64,000 nt of DNA from Pseudoscleropodium purum (GCA_963969395.1 OZ017795.1:28625063-28689062); one strand, 5' to 3'; positions 49,750 through 60,237 are shown, counted from the stretch's first letter. Numbers and translations are program-made. Notes: generated from the sequence alone by a model not told the origin.

Positions 49750-49981
49750 TTAACCTTGTAAAGACGGGTCAATCTCCATTGAGATCACCATTTTCTAATA
49801 CTGTGGAAATCAATTGCTTAAAAAAATGAAAAAAATATTCATTGGAAGTCAAACTACTATAGAAGATGTTCCCTTCTCACAACAAAACTCAAAAGATGAA
49901 TAGTTGCACTTCTGTCCTATATAGAAGAATTCTCTATCATCCATCAAACATTTAGTGTCTACAACAACCTTATAAGATTAA
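49750..49981 (+). mobile_element. Family-C MITE, copy C4, 232 bp
   Basis: Left end TTAACCTTGTAAAGACGGG. The right end CAACCTTATAAGATTAA gives TTAATCTTATAAGG on the other strand. TTAA is present on both sides. Confidence 0.7.
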
Positions 49982-50162
49982 AGATTAATATACAAGGTAG
50001 GATAGTCGTACAACACCATTATCTATGAATATTGACCATTTTCGCACTCATCATGCTACAACTATGTCCCAACCACTATGATAATTAACTATAAAAGTTG
50101 AACATTTCAACACTCAAAATGATGTTGGCCTATAGATAGTGGCAATTTTAAACAATATTAAT

Positions 50163-50391
50163 TTAACCCTATAAAGTCACCGTGGACACTAAATGTCCAA
50201 TGGATGACAAAGAATTCCTCTATATAGGACAGAAGTGCAACTATTCATCCTCCAAGTTTTGTTGTGAGAAGGGAACGTCTTCTACAGTAGTTTGACTTCC
50301 AATGTACATTTTCATTTTTTTAAGCAATTGATTTCCACGGTATTAGAAAATGATGATTTCAGTGGAAACCAGCCCGTCCTTACAGAGTTAA
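50163..50391 (-). mobile_element. Family-C MITE, copy C5, 229 bp, inverted relative to C4
   Basis: Left end TTAACCCTATAAAGTCACC. The right end GTCCTTACAGAGTTAA gives TTAACTCTGTAAGGAC on the other strand. It reads as the reverse complement of C4 throughout, so C4 and C5 form a large inverted repeat 181 bp apart. Confidence 0.7.
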
Positions 50392-50764
50392 ATCCCATAT
50401 GTTTGCACAGCATCAGATAAAATTCTTGAGTACTAAATATATCTTATTTTTATAAAAAACAGCATGAAAAGCAAACATTTCGGCACTGAAAAACTGCAGA
50501 TACAGTTGTCTTACATAACAAAACAGTTGTCTTTACTGTCAAATCGCAAAAATTCTGTGTTCAAAGTGAGACACTGCTACTTCAGCAGAAAGAACAGTCC
50601 TGTTCAGGGAGACTGCTGCTGTTGTTGCTGACTCGTTTCCACTTCCCACTCAAACTACGTAAGCTTATGTTCACTCTGGCGTCCAAGATGTAAATGTATG
50701 TTGAGTATGCAGGAAGCTCACTCACTACCTAATCTATTCGCTTCCAATTCAAACCATTAAATTA
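50392..50764 (-). other. 3' flank/UTR of the CobW gene
   Basis: Ordinary-complexity sequence just after the TGA on the minus strand, presumably including the 3' UTR. No polyadenylation signal assigned. Confidence 0.4.
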
Positions 50765-53700
50765 TCACGCTGTAGCAGGAACTAAGCACTCTTCAAAGCC
50801 TTTTCTAAGTAGGGACTCGTCTAAATTCTTGCCAATAAAGACGATCTTATTAACCCGTTTTTCACCAGGCCCCCAATTCCGTTCAGGTGTACCTTCGAGC
50901 AAAGAGTGAACTCCCTGAAATAGATGAGATTTTCATAAGATCAGAGACCATTGGCTATCTAAATACTGAACCCAACGTCCGTCTGAAGGACACATCCGTT
51001 AAAAGAGCGACAACAAACATATCGAAAAATCAAGCAGAAACTGGTGCAGGTTAGAGACGGCTACCTGGAATACAAATCTTTCGTCCCAACCATGGATTGA
51101 TAGAACACCCTTTGTCCGATAAAGGTCTTCACTGCGATCGTTCATTAGGCTTTCTAACCAATTGTTGATCTGAAAAAGATTACATACAAACAGAAAGTTC
51201 AAACTTTGAGTATTCGACAGTGCAGAAGAAATGGCATCTGCAACATATACCTAGTACTTGCAGCATTGAAATTCTATATAAGATCAAGATCCATAAACTA
51301 TAGCAATCCCTCTGCATAGTAGTGTCGGTGACCCAAATTTGAAACAAGCTTCGACAGGCTACAATTGACACGCAGGTGCTACATTTTAGGCACTCGATCA
51401 AATAGAAGACTCCTACAAGCTTTCAGTTAGACTATCTACCGGTACGCCCTCAATAATAGTTTTTCCCTGACGCTAGCAGATGATATTTGTTTACTGAACC
51501 CTATGTTGGAAACTCCTCACAAAAAAAGGGAAGGAGAGAAGAAATCGAACTGCCAATATTGCAAGAGTAAATATCAGTACCTTATCAAGATCAAGAGCAC
51601 CATCACATACTATAGCAACAGAGGAGACTCCTGGATCATGGACGTGGTCATGAACATGATCATCGTGATTGTGCCCTGCAAACATCGTGACTGGCGTTAA
51701 CAACCTATTATAAATGTAGGGGCCATATAGCCATATCATTGTCAAAGATAGTGCTGTCAAACAGCACAGAGATACAGGAAATAGACAGGAAAGAAACAGG
51801 AAATTAATACAAGAAAGTACGTCTTAAATTTTGAAAAACAAACAAACCAGACACACGCCTTAAATTAATAATACTGGATCCAAGATTCCATAATAAAACT
51901 GGACAGGTGTTTTAAAGATTTGCGGTACCCTGCAACTAAGTCTACATGGAGTAAATTCATTTAATTCTGATATATGAATCTACCATACAAATCACTAAAG
52001 AACATGACACTTACCACACTCAGGAGTATGAACATGATCCTCTTTGCACTCATGCTCGTGATCGTGCTCATGGCTATGGCCGTGGTCATGTTTATGCTCA
52101 TGCTCATGAGCCTCTTGTACAGGACTTTTCACACCCTGCATGATATCCTCTTCAACTCTGCACCACAAATAAAAATGACCCCGTCAACGATATACTGACA
52201 CCCACATTCTAGGAATTTGAATGCTCCCTCGAGATCCAGAAACCTTCGATTCGTCGAACGGAATACAAAAATTTAATACTAGAAAGATCATCCCCCCCCC
52301 CCCCCCCCCCAATAATATTTTGTACGAACCTTTCCAAATCGAAGCCACCTACTCCTAGAACGTAGTCCAAGTCCACTTCAGCCAACTTGGCGCTCCGCAC
52401 CTGGGCTATTGCGTTGATACGCTGCCAGAAGTTACGCCGCAATGGCATCACGTGAGGTGAGATACTTGTTAAGCACTCACTGTAATGAAACAAGATTAAG
52501 AGCTACATTGAATAGAAAAATATCCAACACCAGCTAAAAATATAAGGGCCTTGCCCACTAATAAAAATTAATTGTAAAAATGCAGTGGCCATTTCATGGT
52601 TGCGCAGGCTAATACACATTGCGATGAAAAATTGTCCCGTGTCTAGGTCACAAACACGCAACTTTGAAATGTATGCTCAAGCGGAAGTACAATTAACATA
52701 GTAGCAATAAATGCTATTATGACTATTTCAGAGCTATTTACCTTGATCTGGCGCATCACCGACTCCAACTCAACTTCTTTTACAAGGTCAATCTGTTGGC
52801 AAGAATTTTGATTCAGGACATAATCAAACGTAAAGAAGCAGAATAGAAACTTAGTCCGCAAGTGTTACCATGCCAAAATATGAAGAATACAAACTTTCTG
52901 ACAGTGGTACTGGTCCATCGAGTCTGAACTAGACATAGGACTTAGCAGGACATCATATACCCACTCGAAGTAGGATACCTTGTTCAAAATGATGCGATCC
53001 GCATAGGCAATCTGCTCCACTGCTTCATTGACCACACCATCAGGCTTGACTTCCTCTATATGCTGAGTTGCATGCTTGGCATCCACTAGAGTCACGACTC
53101 CATCCAGTCGCAAGTGATGTGCCAGATGCTCCTCAAGATAAAACGTCTGGATGATTGGAGCAGGGTTTGCAAGACCTGAAGATGACAGGTTCCGAATTAC
53201 ATTTCTAATACAGTAACAGAAGCAACAGACCAATTGCTATTGAACTAACATTACTTTTAACAAGCATGTCCTGGTCCGCACCTATTGAAGATCCAGAGGG
53301 ATGAGACTGCATCAAGCCCATGACAGACGACAGTCATTTCAATCAAAGACTACATAAAGAAAGTACACCAACCAACAATAACAGCTAATGTAGAAAAACA
53401 GGCACGACAGGGCCAGGGCTAGAGCTCATATGGTCTTTGCGAACCTAGGGTGCATACACTCCAATTTTATCACTTTGACAGATAAATGTATAAAAGCCCT
53501 CTGTTTTGTAGTCGGTTAATGACGTACTAGTCGACAAAACTTAGCTAATTCGGAGTTCAATGATTCCAAGTATGAATCAAATTTTCCAAATATTATCAAT
53601 CATAGTAAAACTTAAAATAAGCTACTGCGTTTTCCCCCGCGGAAAAATTGGAGCTGGTTTCACAGGTCCAGATGAGATCTAGCCCCGGCCGCACAACAGT

Positions 53701-55499
53701 ACTTGGACTCTTTACTCACCTGTGGTCTCAATGATGATATGATCAAACTTGCCCCCTTTCTTCTTGAGAAGATCGCCCAGCATCCGCACAAGATCCCCTC
53801 GAACAGTACAACACAAGCAACCGTTGTTGAGCATGACTATGTCTTCGTCTCCTTGCTGTCTTGCAGCTACCAGAGAACCATCGATGTCCACCTCTCCAAA
53901 CTGCAAAGCATTAGTGTCAATCTCAATTCTTACTCATGATTACACCTCGACTCTAAACCCTTTGGTAAAGAACCTTTTTAAGAAGTTGCTAAGGTAAAAA
54001 TGCTCTAATTCCGACTCCGGACCTAATTCTGCAGAAAGAACATGTGAGAATTAAAATGTATGCCTCCTTCACATGTACATACTTGTGAGAGACACTTTGT
54101 CCTCAGTTGTAATCCTAGTCTACATTTGACGGAAATAGGTCCAATGTCGGAGTCACAGTATAGTAATGAAATAAGCGTATCCTGAATCATAGGTAGGCTA
54201 TTCGAAAGTTCAAACTTGATACAAAGTACAAAAAATGAAGAGAGTTTTGACGAATACCTCATTCTCAATAACAGCAATCCGTTTGCCATGGTTCGCGGTA
54301 AGGATGTGATTTAGCAGCGTTGTCTGTCCCAATAACGACGTTGCATAACATCAGCAACGACAACGAATTGACTGGAATTTAACACTGAAGAATCAAAACG
54401 AAACTCTGCGCTTAACAGTAGTCACTTCTTTGTATCACTATAGAAAGTTCTGAGATTCTCACAACCAAAACACATGCAGAGGCATTTATCCACCCCTCAG
54501 TGCCGAAATGGCCTGAAGCGGCCGCTTTCATATCAATACGAGTTCCAATAAAGGAAGCGTCACAACATGTACCAATAGAAAGATACCTTCCATTCTTGAA
54601 GAAAAGATATATGTCTAAACTTCCTATTAGCATCCAAAATGGAATTTATTTTTTAACCTAAGTCACTTAGAAGTTCTCGCGGAAGTCAATTCTTTGCATC
54701 ACTACAGCAGATTCTAAAATTCTCCAAGCTAAAACATGCAGAAGCATCTCTCAATCAACTTGGAAGCTAAACCAGAGAGAATGCACACCCTATCCAGAAT
54801 TTAAAATGCATTCATAATTGCTATTAATATTATTCTCAGGCTGGTTTCAATCAATCGAAGTCATCAATTCAATCCATAAAATTCACCAAATCCGCTCATT
54901 CAAGAGACTCCAAACCGTTTCACCTCGTTCGATAAATTTACATCTCCAAGATTTCACGCAGTATATTTTCATTTCGGTCCTTTCATGCAATGAATTCCCA
55001 TAGCAAGTCTTTCCAATTCTCTCTGATTCAGCTCCTTCGAATAATTCCAACACTCTCCATTCCAACACTTTCTAAATACTTCCAGCCGCTTCTTCAAAAT
55101 TCTCCATAACCGATTCTCAAACCATACCTTGCCAGCACCAAGGAACCCCGTAATAATCGTCACCGCCAAACGCTTATCCACATACCGCGCCTCACTGGTG
55201 GTCTCCAACGGCCCTTCCTCCAGCTGACTAACCCCCGCAGTCGTCCTCAACAACCTCGCCCTATTACTCTCTATCACGCGCGGAAACCTAATTCCAACAG
55301 GTACCACAGTCGCTCGTCTGCTGAACCCGCGCAGCATCGATCTCGGTACCGAAACCCTAGCGCGGCAAATTCCCACGCCATGGACGCATGGTTCCGAAGC
55401 GCCGAGGCTTTGTGTGATCGCCCCGGAAGCCCGCAGCGCAGACGACGCAGTGACGGCCATCGCAGAGAAGGAGCGGTGCAAAACCCGGCTGAATTGCAT
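50765..55499 (-). CDS. CobW/P47K-family GTPase metallochaperone, pTAC17-like, probable plastid protein, 483 aa
   Basis: Ten exons in transcript order: 55499-55128, 54323-54258, 53900-53720, 53175-52979, 52792-52742, 52421-52330, 52157-52015, 51675-51581, 51169-51065 and 50914-50765 (stop TGA 50767-50765). All introns are GT-AG and the total is 1452 nt, in phase throughout. Residues 1 to ~105 are rich in Ser, Arg and Ala with few acidic residues, as in an organelle transit peptide. The GTPase domain follows: Walker A GFLGAGKT (118-125), ENEFGEVDIDG (144-154), the metal-binding motif GCLCC (173-177), ETTGLANP (204-211) and NKID (271-274). A His-rich linker spans 337-381 with 18 His. The CobW C-terminal domain occupies about 385-470. 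Family knowledge: CLCC binds zinc or a similar ion and GTP hydrolysis drives metal transfer. The order and sequence match the Arabidopsis pTAC17-type CobW proteins as I recall them, about 35-40 residues longer here, mainly N-terminal. An internal Met14 (55460) could be an alternative start. Confidence 0.95.
52015..52157 (-). other. Exon 7 of the CobW gene: His-rich metal-binding linker
   Basis: This 143-nt exon encodes alternating His-Glu, His-Asp and His-Lys pairs plus two Cys, and the next exon (51675-51581) adds six more His in eleven residues. The linker separates the GTPase and C-terminal CobW domains. His-rich linkers are common in CobW proteins and are thought to bind or buffer metal. 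The coding DNA is a near-repeat of CAT/CAC with GAG/GAC codons, so it is prone to length change. Confidence 0.8.
52292..52310 (-). repeat. 19-nt G homopolymer in CobW intron 6, close to the 5' splice site
   Basis: On the + strand this is C19, so the pre-mRNA carries G19. The run starts 20 nt inside the donor of intron 6 (52329-52158), which is only 172 nt long. Homopolymer length is uncertain in any assembly. Confidence 0.85.
53485..53660 (+). repeat. Family-I interspersed repeat inside CobW intron 3
   Basis: The sequence follows the family order: a block meaning 'aaaagccctctgttttgt', then 'tagctaattcggagttc', then an AAATTTTCCAAATATT block, then a 'gcgttttcccc' end. The same order occurs at 49225-49400, 49485-49640, 34800-34930, 34985-35145 and 19255-19420. 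It makes up about a third of this 544-nt intron and does not touch the splice sites. Confidence 0.55.
54415..54755 (+). repeat. Direct repeat inside CobW intron 1
   Basis: A ~75-bp segment at 54417-54490 (starting agtagtcacttctttgtatc) recurs at about 54680-54755 with roughly 75-80 percent identity by eye. It includes a shared 'acatgcagaggcat' type core. The intron (55127-54324, 804 nt) is the largest of the gene, and this duplication accounts for some of that. Confidence 0.5.
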
Positions 55500-55671
55500 C
55501 GCTGCAAAACATCAAAAGCCTTCAGAATTGAAAGGCAAATCGGGGGGAGATACAAGAAGGATGGAGGAGGCTGAGGATTGTGTGGTTGAATGGCGGCCAC
55601 GGTTCAGGGTTTAAGAACGCGGGCTTAGGCTGTGGGAGCGGACCTCGTATTTAGGGGTTTGTTCCTTAGGA
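55500..55671 (-). promoter_or_regulatory. 5' leader/promoter region of the CobW gene
   Basis: GC content rises here relative to the flank. Read on the minus strand, two telo-box-like words lie upstream of the ATG: AAACCCCTAAA near 55651-55661 and AAACCCTGAA near 55605-55614. Telo boxes are frequent in promoters of plant genes for organelle and translation functions. No TATA box was assigned. Confidence 0.4.
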
Positions 55672-55778
55672 CGGATATATCCGGGTCGAGTTCCAAGGGA
55701 CGGGTATATGTGTAGGTCGTGCTCCACGCCCTGGTATTGCAGGGTCGAACTCCTTGGCCGGGTATTGCAGGGTCATTA
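55672..55778 (+). repeat. Four-copy ~29-bp tandem repeat upstream of the CobW gene
   Basis: Units start at 55672, 55701, 55731 and 55759 (29, 30, 28 and ~20 nt). Each has the form C-GG-TAT-(T/A)-G-…-GGGTCG-…-TTCC. Units 3 and 4 share the 14-mer GGTATTGCAGGGTC. The first unit contains the palindrome CGGATATATCCG (55672-55683). Confidence 0.7.
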
Positions 55779-55933
55779 ACCCTGGAAGAACGCTCAAGGC
55801 CAAAAAGTGTCTAACTTAGTGGATGACTTCCAAAATTACTAAAGAAATAAAGAATACAACTGTTGATTCAAAAATTGAATCACTTTTTGCAAATTCCATA
55901 TCTTTGCAATAGGTTTGGTCCTCTTAGGTTTAA
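55776..55933 (+). mobile_element. Family-E element, copy E5, 158 bp
   Basis: Left end TTAACCCTGGAAGAACG, right end GTCCTCTTAGGTTTAA. It abuts the 29-bp array upstream of the CobW gene. Confidence 0.55.
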
Positions 55934-56999
55934 GTAAAACTTATGTAATATTCACTACAACTAATATGTTTAGTGCCATTGCCATAGTATAATAAAATTA
56001 AAATATTTTTCTAATTTTTTTATCCATGAGAACTTTGCAATTCAATATCTTTTTGTTGTATATTACAATACCACAAAACAAAGTCCCTTTCTTAGCTAAG
56101 GGCTTTCCAATGGTACCAAGAATGTGAATAGAGGACACATAATCTAAAAGATCTCACCATAACAAACAAAATAAACAACCTAATTTAGTATGTGAACTAT
56201 ATACATGATTTTATAATTGCACCAAATTTTCAATATGTACACTTTTTACATGCCCCATACCCTTCTAACCCTAAAACATTATTGAGGCCATTTATTGTCT
56301 TTAGGATGAATTCAAATAGGGTTGTAGGATGGAAAAATATGTTTCACTCATTTTTTTGAAATCCCCACCCTATGGGTTTGTTGATTTTTCAATAGAAGAA
56401 GATGCTTAATCCATGGATCACCATTATAATGTATTTTGGACACTTCTTGCTCTTTTCTCTAAATCTGAATTTTAGCCATATTAATGATAGTTTTTGAGTT
56501 TGAGTTCAACTAATGAAACAAAGTTTATGAAGTTTTAGTTCCTATTCCAATTTGAAAGTTGAAAATAATAATAAAAAATTCAATATTTTATTGCAATTTG
56601 AACTTTGAGCCTATAACCATGGTTTGATGATTTTCTGATTTTAGAATGATGCAAAGTCCATGGGACAGATATTTCCAAGGTCAACTTTCATATCTAAATA
56701 CTTCATGGTTGAGATGCATATATAGAATATCATTTGTAAGGCAAAGAGGTGCCCAAATGGAATTCCTATGTCAAATTTTGGCATGTGCACAACACCTTAC
56801 ATCAATCACTAGATGCCATGTAGTACTTTTTTTCATAGAAACAAATACTTTTAAAAAAATTCTTTTTGATATTCGAGTGATTTGATCTTGCAGTTGCCAT
56901 AAGGTTTCTTATTCTAAAACTTTAGGAGGGTGTATTCTAACAAGTTAACCAAAAGATCCTATGGTTGAATTTGTTAATAAAGAAATATACATGAAGATT
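55934..56999. other. Gene-free interval
   Basis: Contains the dispersed repeat at 56390-56670 noted with 47975-48260. Nothing else recognised. Confidence 0.4.
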
Positions 57000-57727
57000 T
57001 TAGCTTTGTTGAAGGATTGAGTACTTTGAAGTAGTTGGGGATTAAAAACACCAAAAACCTCTTCATCATTAGGGGTTAATTTATGTCGAACTTCTTTTTC
57101 ATTTAGGGTTTAGGATTTCAAGAGACAGTTTTATAGTTCAGTTATTTTGAATATTAAGTTCTAAGGGCTAAGGATTTTTCAATCGAGTTCCAATGATTGA
57201 GAACTTGCTTTGAATTTGAGTACTTTGAAGCAATTTGGAGCCTAATTTAAAACACCAAAAACGATTAGGAATAAAATATATGTCATATTTGTCCTTCATT
57301 TAGGGGGTAAGGATTCCAAAGGTGAATTTCAAGGTTCGGGAATCAATAACTTAGTGTCAAGTTCTACGGGTTGAGTATTTGTTGGTAGAGTTCTAATGAT
57401 TGGGAACTTGCTTTGGATTTGAATACTTTGAAGTAGTTTGGAGCCTTAAAATACCGAAAACCTACAAGGATTAATTTATATCAAACCTGTCCTTCATTTA
57501 GGGTTTAGGATTTTAGGGTTGAGTTTCATGGTTTGGTTATTTTTTTCAATGTCAAGTTCCCAAGGGCCGAGTATTTTCAGCTAGGTTCCAGTGATTGAAA
57601 ACTTGTTTTGGGGTTTGAATACCTTGAAGTAGTTTGGGGCCTAAAAACACTGAAAGCCTATAAGGATTAATTTATACCAAATTCATCTTTCATTTCATTC
57701 GTTTTGGATTTAGGGTATCAAGGTTGA

Positions 57728-58052
57728 GGGCCGCTTCACACATGGGCCAAAGGTCAAGAGCATGTCAACCTCCACCAATCAGATTTCAAGAAAACCCCAA
57801 CTTTGGCCTCTTGACCCTTCACACAAGACGGCACAATCTAAAGTCCATCGTCCTCCAAATTGCCTACATGGCGATGGCCTTGCAACAGACTCTCGACCAA
57901 AGTTTGGGTCACCACTTTGTAGCGACCCAAACTTTGGTCAAGAGTCCATCAAATTTACCATTTATTGCCCATTTTTTTGGACTCTCACCCAAAGTTTGAC
58001 CATGAACTCCCATGGCCTCTCGACTTGGTCGGCCCATATGTGAAGTGCCCTT
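57728..58052. mobile_element. Inverted-repeat element of ~325 bp with an internal hairpin
   Basis: Ends GGGCCGCTTCACACATGGGCC and GGCCCATATGTGAAGTGCCC are imperfect inverted repeats. A hairpin inside has 23-nt arms (57888-57910, 57923-57945), 22 of 23 paired, with a 12-nt loop. Flanks TTGAG and TTGCG may be a short target duplication. Confidence 0.6.
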
Positions 58053-58101
58053 GCGTTTCACGGTCCGAGTTTTTTCGGTTTCAAGTTCCAAGGGCCAGCT
58101 A

Positions 58102-58646
58102 AGGTAAACCTGCCTATGACAGGCAAATCACCCATGACAGGCACCTAGGGAACTCCCCCATTACAGTCTTCCATCAACCCATGAGAAACTTTTTCTTAAA
58201 AATAGAATTAAGACTACATTAGGTTGATTTTTAGTTGTCATCAAAGCCTTGGAATATGGTTATAGAGTTATTAATAACTGTGATAGAACATTGACACCTT
58301 TCTAGTGTAAACTGTTAGTAAAAAGTTATTTTTTAATTTCTTTATGTCATATCCATGTTAGGAAATCTTGTAACCATGTTAAAGAATGTTATGACTGCTT
58401 TGGGTGGTAAGATGACCATCATGGAAACACTTTTCTGCTGATTTGGGGTAGTCTACAGACTTTTTAGGGCAAACTGGACAGCAAACTTCGAAAATTCACA
58501 AAAAATTCATATTTTGTTGAAAAAATAAAATTCTAGTTGCTTCCTTCATTTCTCACATTTGTCTTTGTACAAAAAAAAATCAGATTTTTTTTGTCAATGG
58601 CAATACGACAGATCAGCCATTCTGCCTGTCATAGGCAGGTTTACCT
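58102..58646. mobile_element. TA-flanked TIR element, 545 bp, 24-bp perfect TIRs
   Basis: The terminal 24 bp (58102-58125 and 58623-58646, starting AGGTAAACCTGCCTATGACA) are exact inverted copies. TA lies on both sides (58100-58101, 58647-58648). Removing the element and one TA restores the sequence seen in sibling tandem units (aagggcc.agTAttttcagc). The TA duplication fits Tc1/mariner-type non-autonomous elements. Internally non-coding. Confidence 0.8.
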
Positions 58647-58648
58647 TA

Positions 58649-60034
58649 TTTTCAGCCAAGTTCCAATGATTGAGAATTTCAAATATGACATTGAAATCGA
58701 ATGTCCAGTGTGGACCATCTACCGCATTAAGATTTTGAGACGGATGTCATCAGTTTTTCAAGTTCTGTACCAATGCATGCATTCACTTGTAAGTTACCAG
58801 GTGTATTCCATGTCAGTATACATGCACACGTGTTCACTGGATACAATATTGGCACAAAGTACAAGTATGTATCCATATATTGTACACGTCACCCTTGGGC
58901 ATTTTTTTTAATTTTTGGCAATTAAATGCCCAATTTTAAAAGAAAAAATTGGGCAGCTTCAAGCTTGTAGAAGGAAGAAAAAGAAAAAAAAAAAAGAGGG
59001 TAAATGTGTTAAAAAAAATTGTGAAATTGTAATGATGGCCCTCCACACCGTTGCCACAATGTGTCCAAAACCTCATTCCATGCATCGTACGGAGCCAACT
59101 CATATAAAAATTGCATACAATAATTACATACTCAAAATTGCTTACTCGAAATTGGCCTCTCTCAATTCAATTGCCAAAATGAAAGAGCCAAGAAATTCAA
59201 AAGCTTCTTGAAAGAAAGGCCACATAACCTTGTTGTTTGCAAACCTCCAAAAAATTGCCCTTGGATATCCACACCCATGTGCAACTCAATATAGATTGTA
59301 TAATAAATTTGTTCCCAATTGTCAAGGTAAGTTTCGTAGGCTACACTACCCTTGGTATTCAATTGAAGATGGTTATTGTGATGTGTTATGGTAACTCCCT
59401 TGTTAGCTTGGTTAGAAAATAAATAATTCAAAGAATGCCTAAATTTTTGGAAAATTATTGACCTAGTTTGCCTCCCTTCAAAATATATCTATGTTTAAGG
59501 ATTGCCTAATTCGTAGGAATTGAACTTGCTCCAGACAATCTTCCTTGCACTGTCTCTCCTATATCAATAATTGTAAACATGCATTGCAAAATGTTCTTGC
59601 CCTACTTGCATTTTGACCATTCTAATGCACAACCTCTTACAAACAAAATTGATGTATCTCTCTCACATGTACAACAACTCTTGACACTTAACAAAACCCT
59701 TACATACGAAAAAGAGGATTCAGAGGTTGGAGGTCAAGACAAGGGTTTAGGAGGTAAATGCAACTGCTTGAGATGAAAGTAGCAACAAACCATTGAAAAA
59801 TTGTACTAACAACTTGGATGAATGCCTAACTTATTTTAATTGTATTTTTAAAATTGCCTTAGTCTATTATATTATTTTTTGGTTTGCTTAACTATTTTTT
59901 GCACTTTAATTAATTATTAGGCAAAAAGTTGTCTAAGGTGCTAGAAAGCTATGATATTTGGTGTGTTTGTTATTACTAATAGTACTTTTGATTATTGGAA
60001 TAGTATCCTTCTTTTGGATGTACGTACATAATTT
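58649..60034. other. Gene-free interval
   Basis: Short frames only. An A/G-rich stretch lies at 58970-59000. Nothing recognised. Confidence 0.4.
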
Positions 60035-60237
60035 CATTACAAGAAAAAGAAGTGTTTTAAGTATAGTCCTAATAATATAGTCCTATAATTAATGACCTTT
60101 CAGAGATTTTTAGTAAAATTTTATTAGATGTACATGTGTCTTCAATATTATTATATTAAATATTGTTCTAAAAAATCATTACTTATAGGACTATACTACT
60201 AGGACTATACTCAAAAACACCTCTTTCTCATGTAGTG
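60035..60237. mobile_element. CACTA-like MITE, 203 bp, with 3-bp TTT target duplication
   Basis: Left end CATTACAAGAAAAAGAAGTG. The right end is the inverse of CACTACATGAGAAAGAGGTG. The inverted match extends about 60 bp through 'agtatagtcctaataatata'. TTT precedes and follows the element. Confidence 0.75.

Larger units (their letters stand above)
57000..58690 (+). repeat. ~200-bp tandem repeat (~4 copies) with telomere-like words, split by two insertions
   Basis: 'tactttgaagtagtttggggcctaaaaacac' recurs at about 57029, 57226, 57428 and 57617. Each unit carries 'catttagggtttaggatt', close to the plant telomere heptamer TTTAGGG. The last unit is interrupted at about 57728-58052 and 58102-58646 and resumes with 'ttttcagccaagttccaatgattgag'. 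Confidence 0.75.

Noticed and set aside
55380..55614. Plus-strand frames opposite CobW exon 1
   Set aside because: They are antisense shadows of the GC-rich transit-peptide exon.
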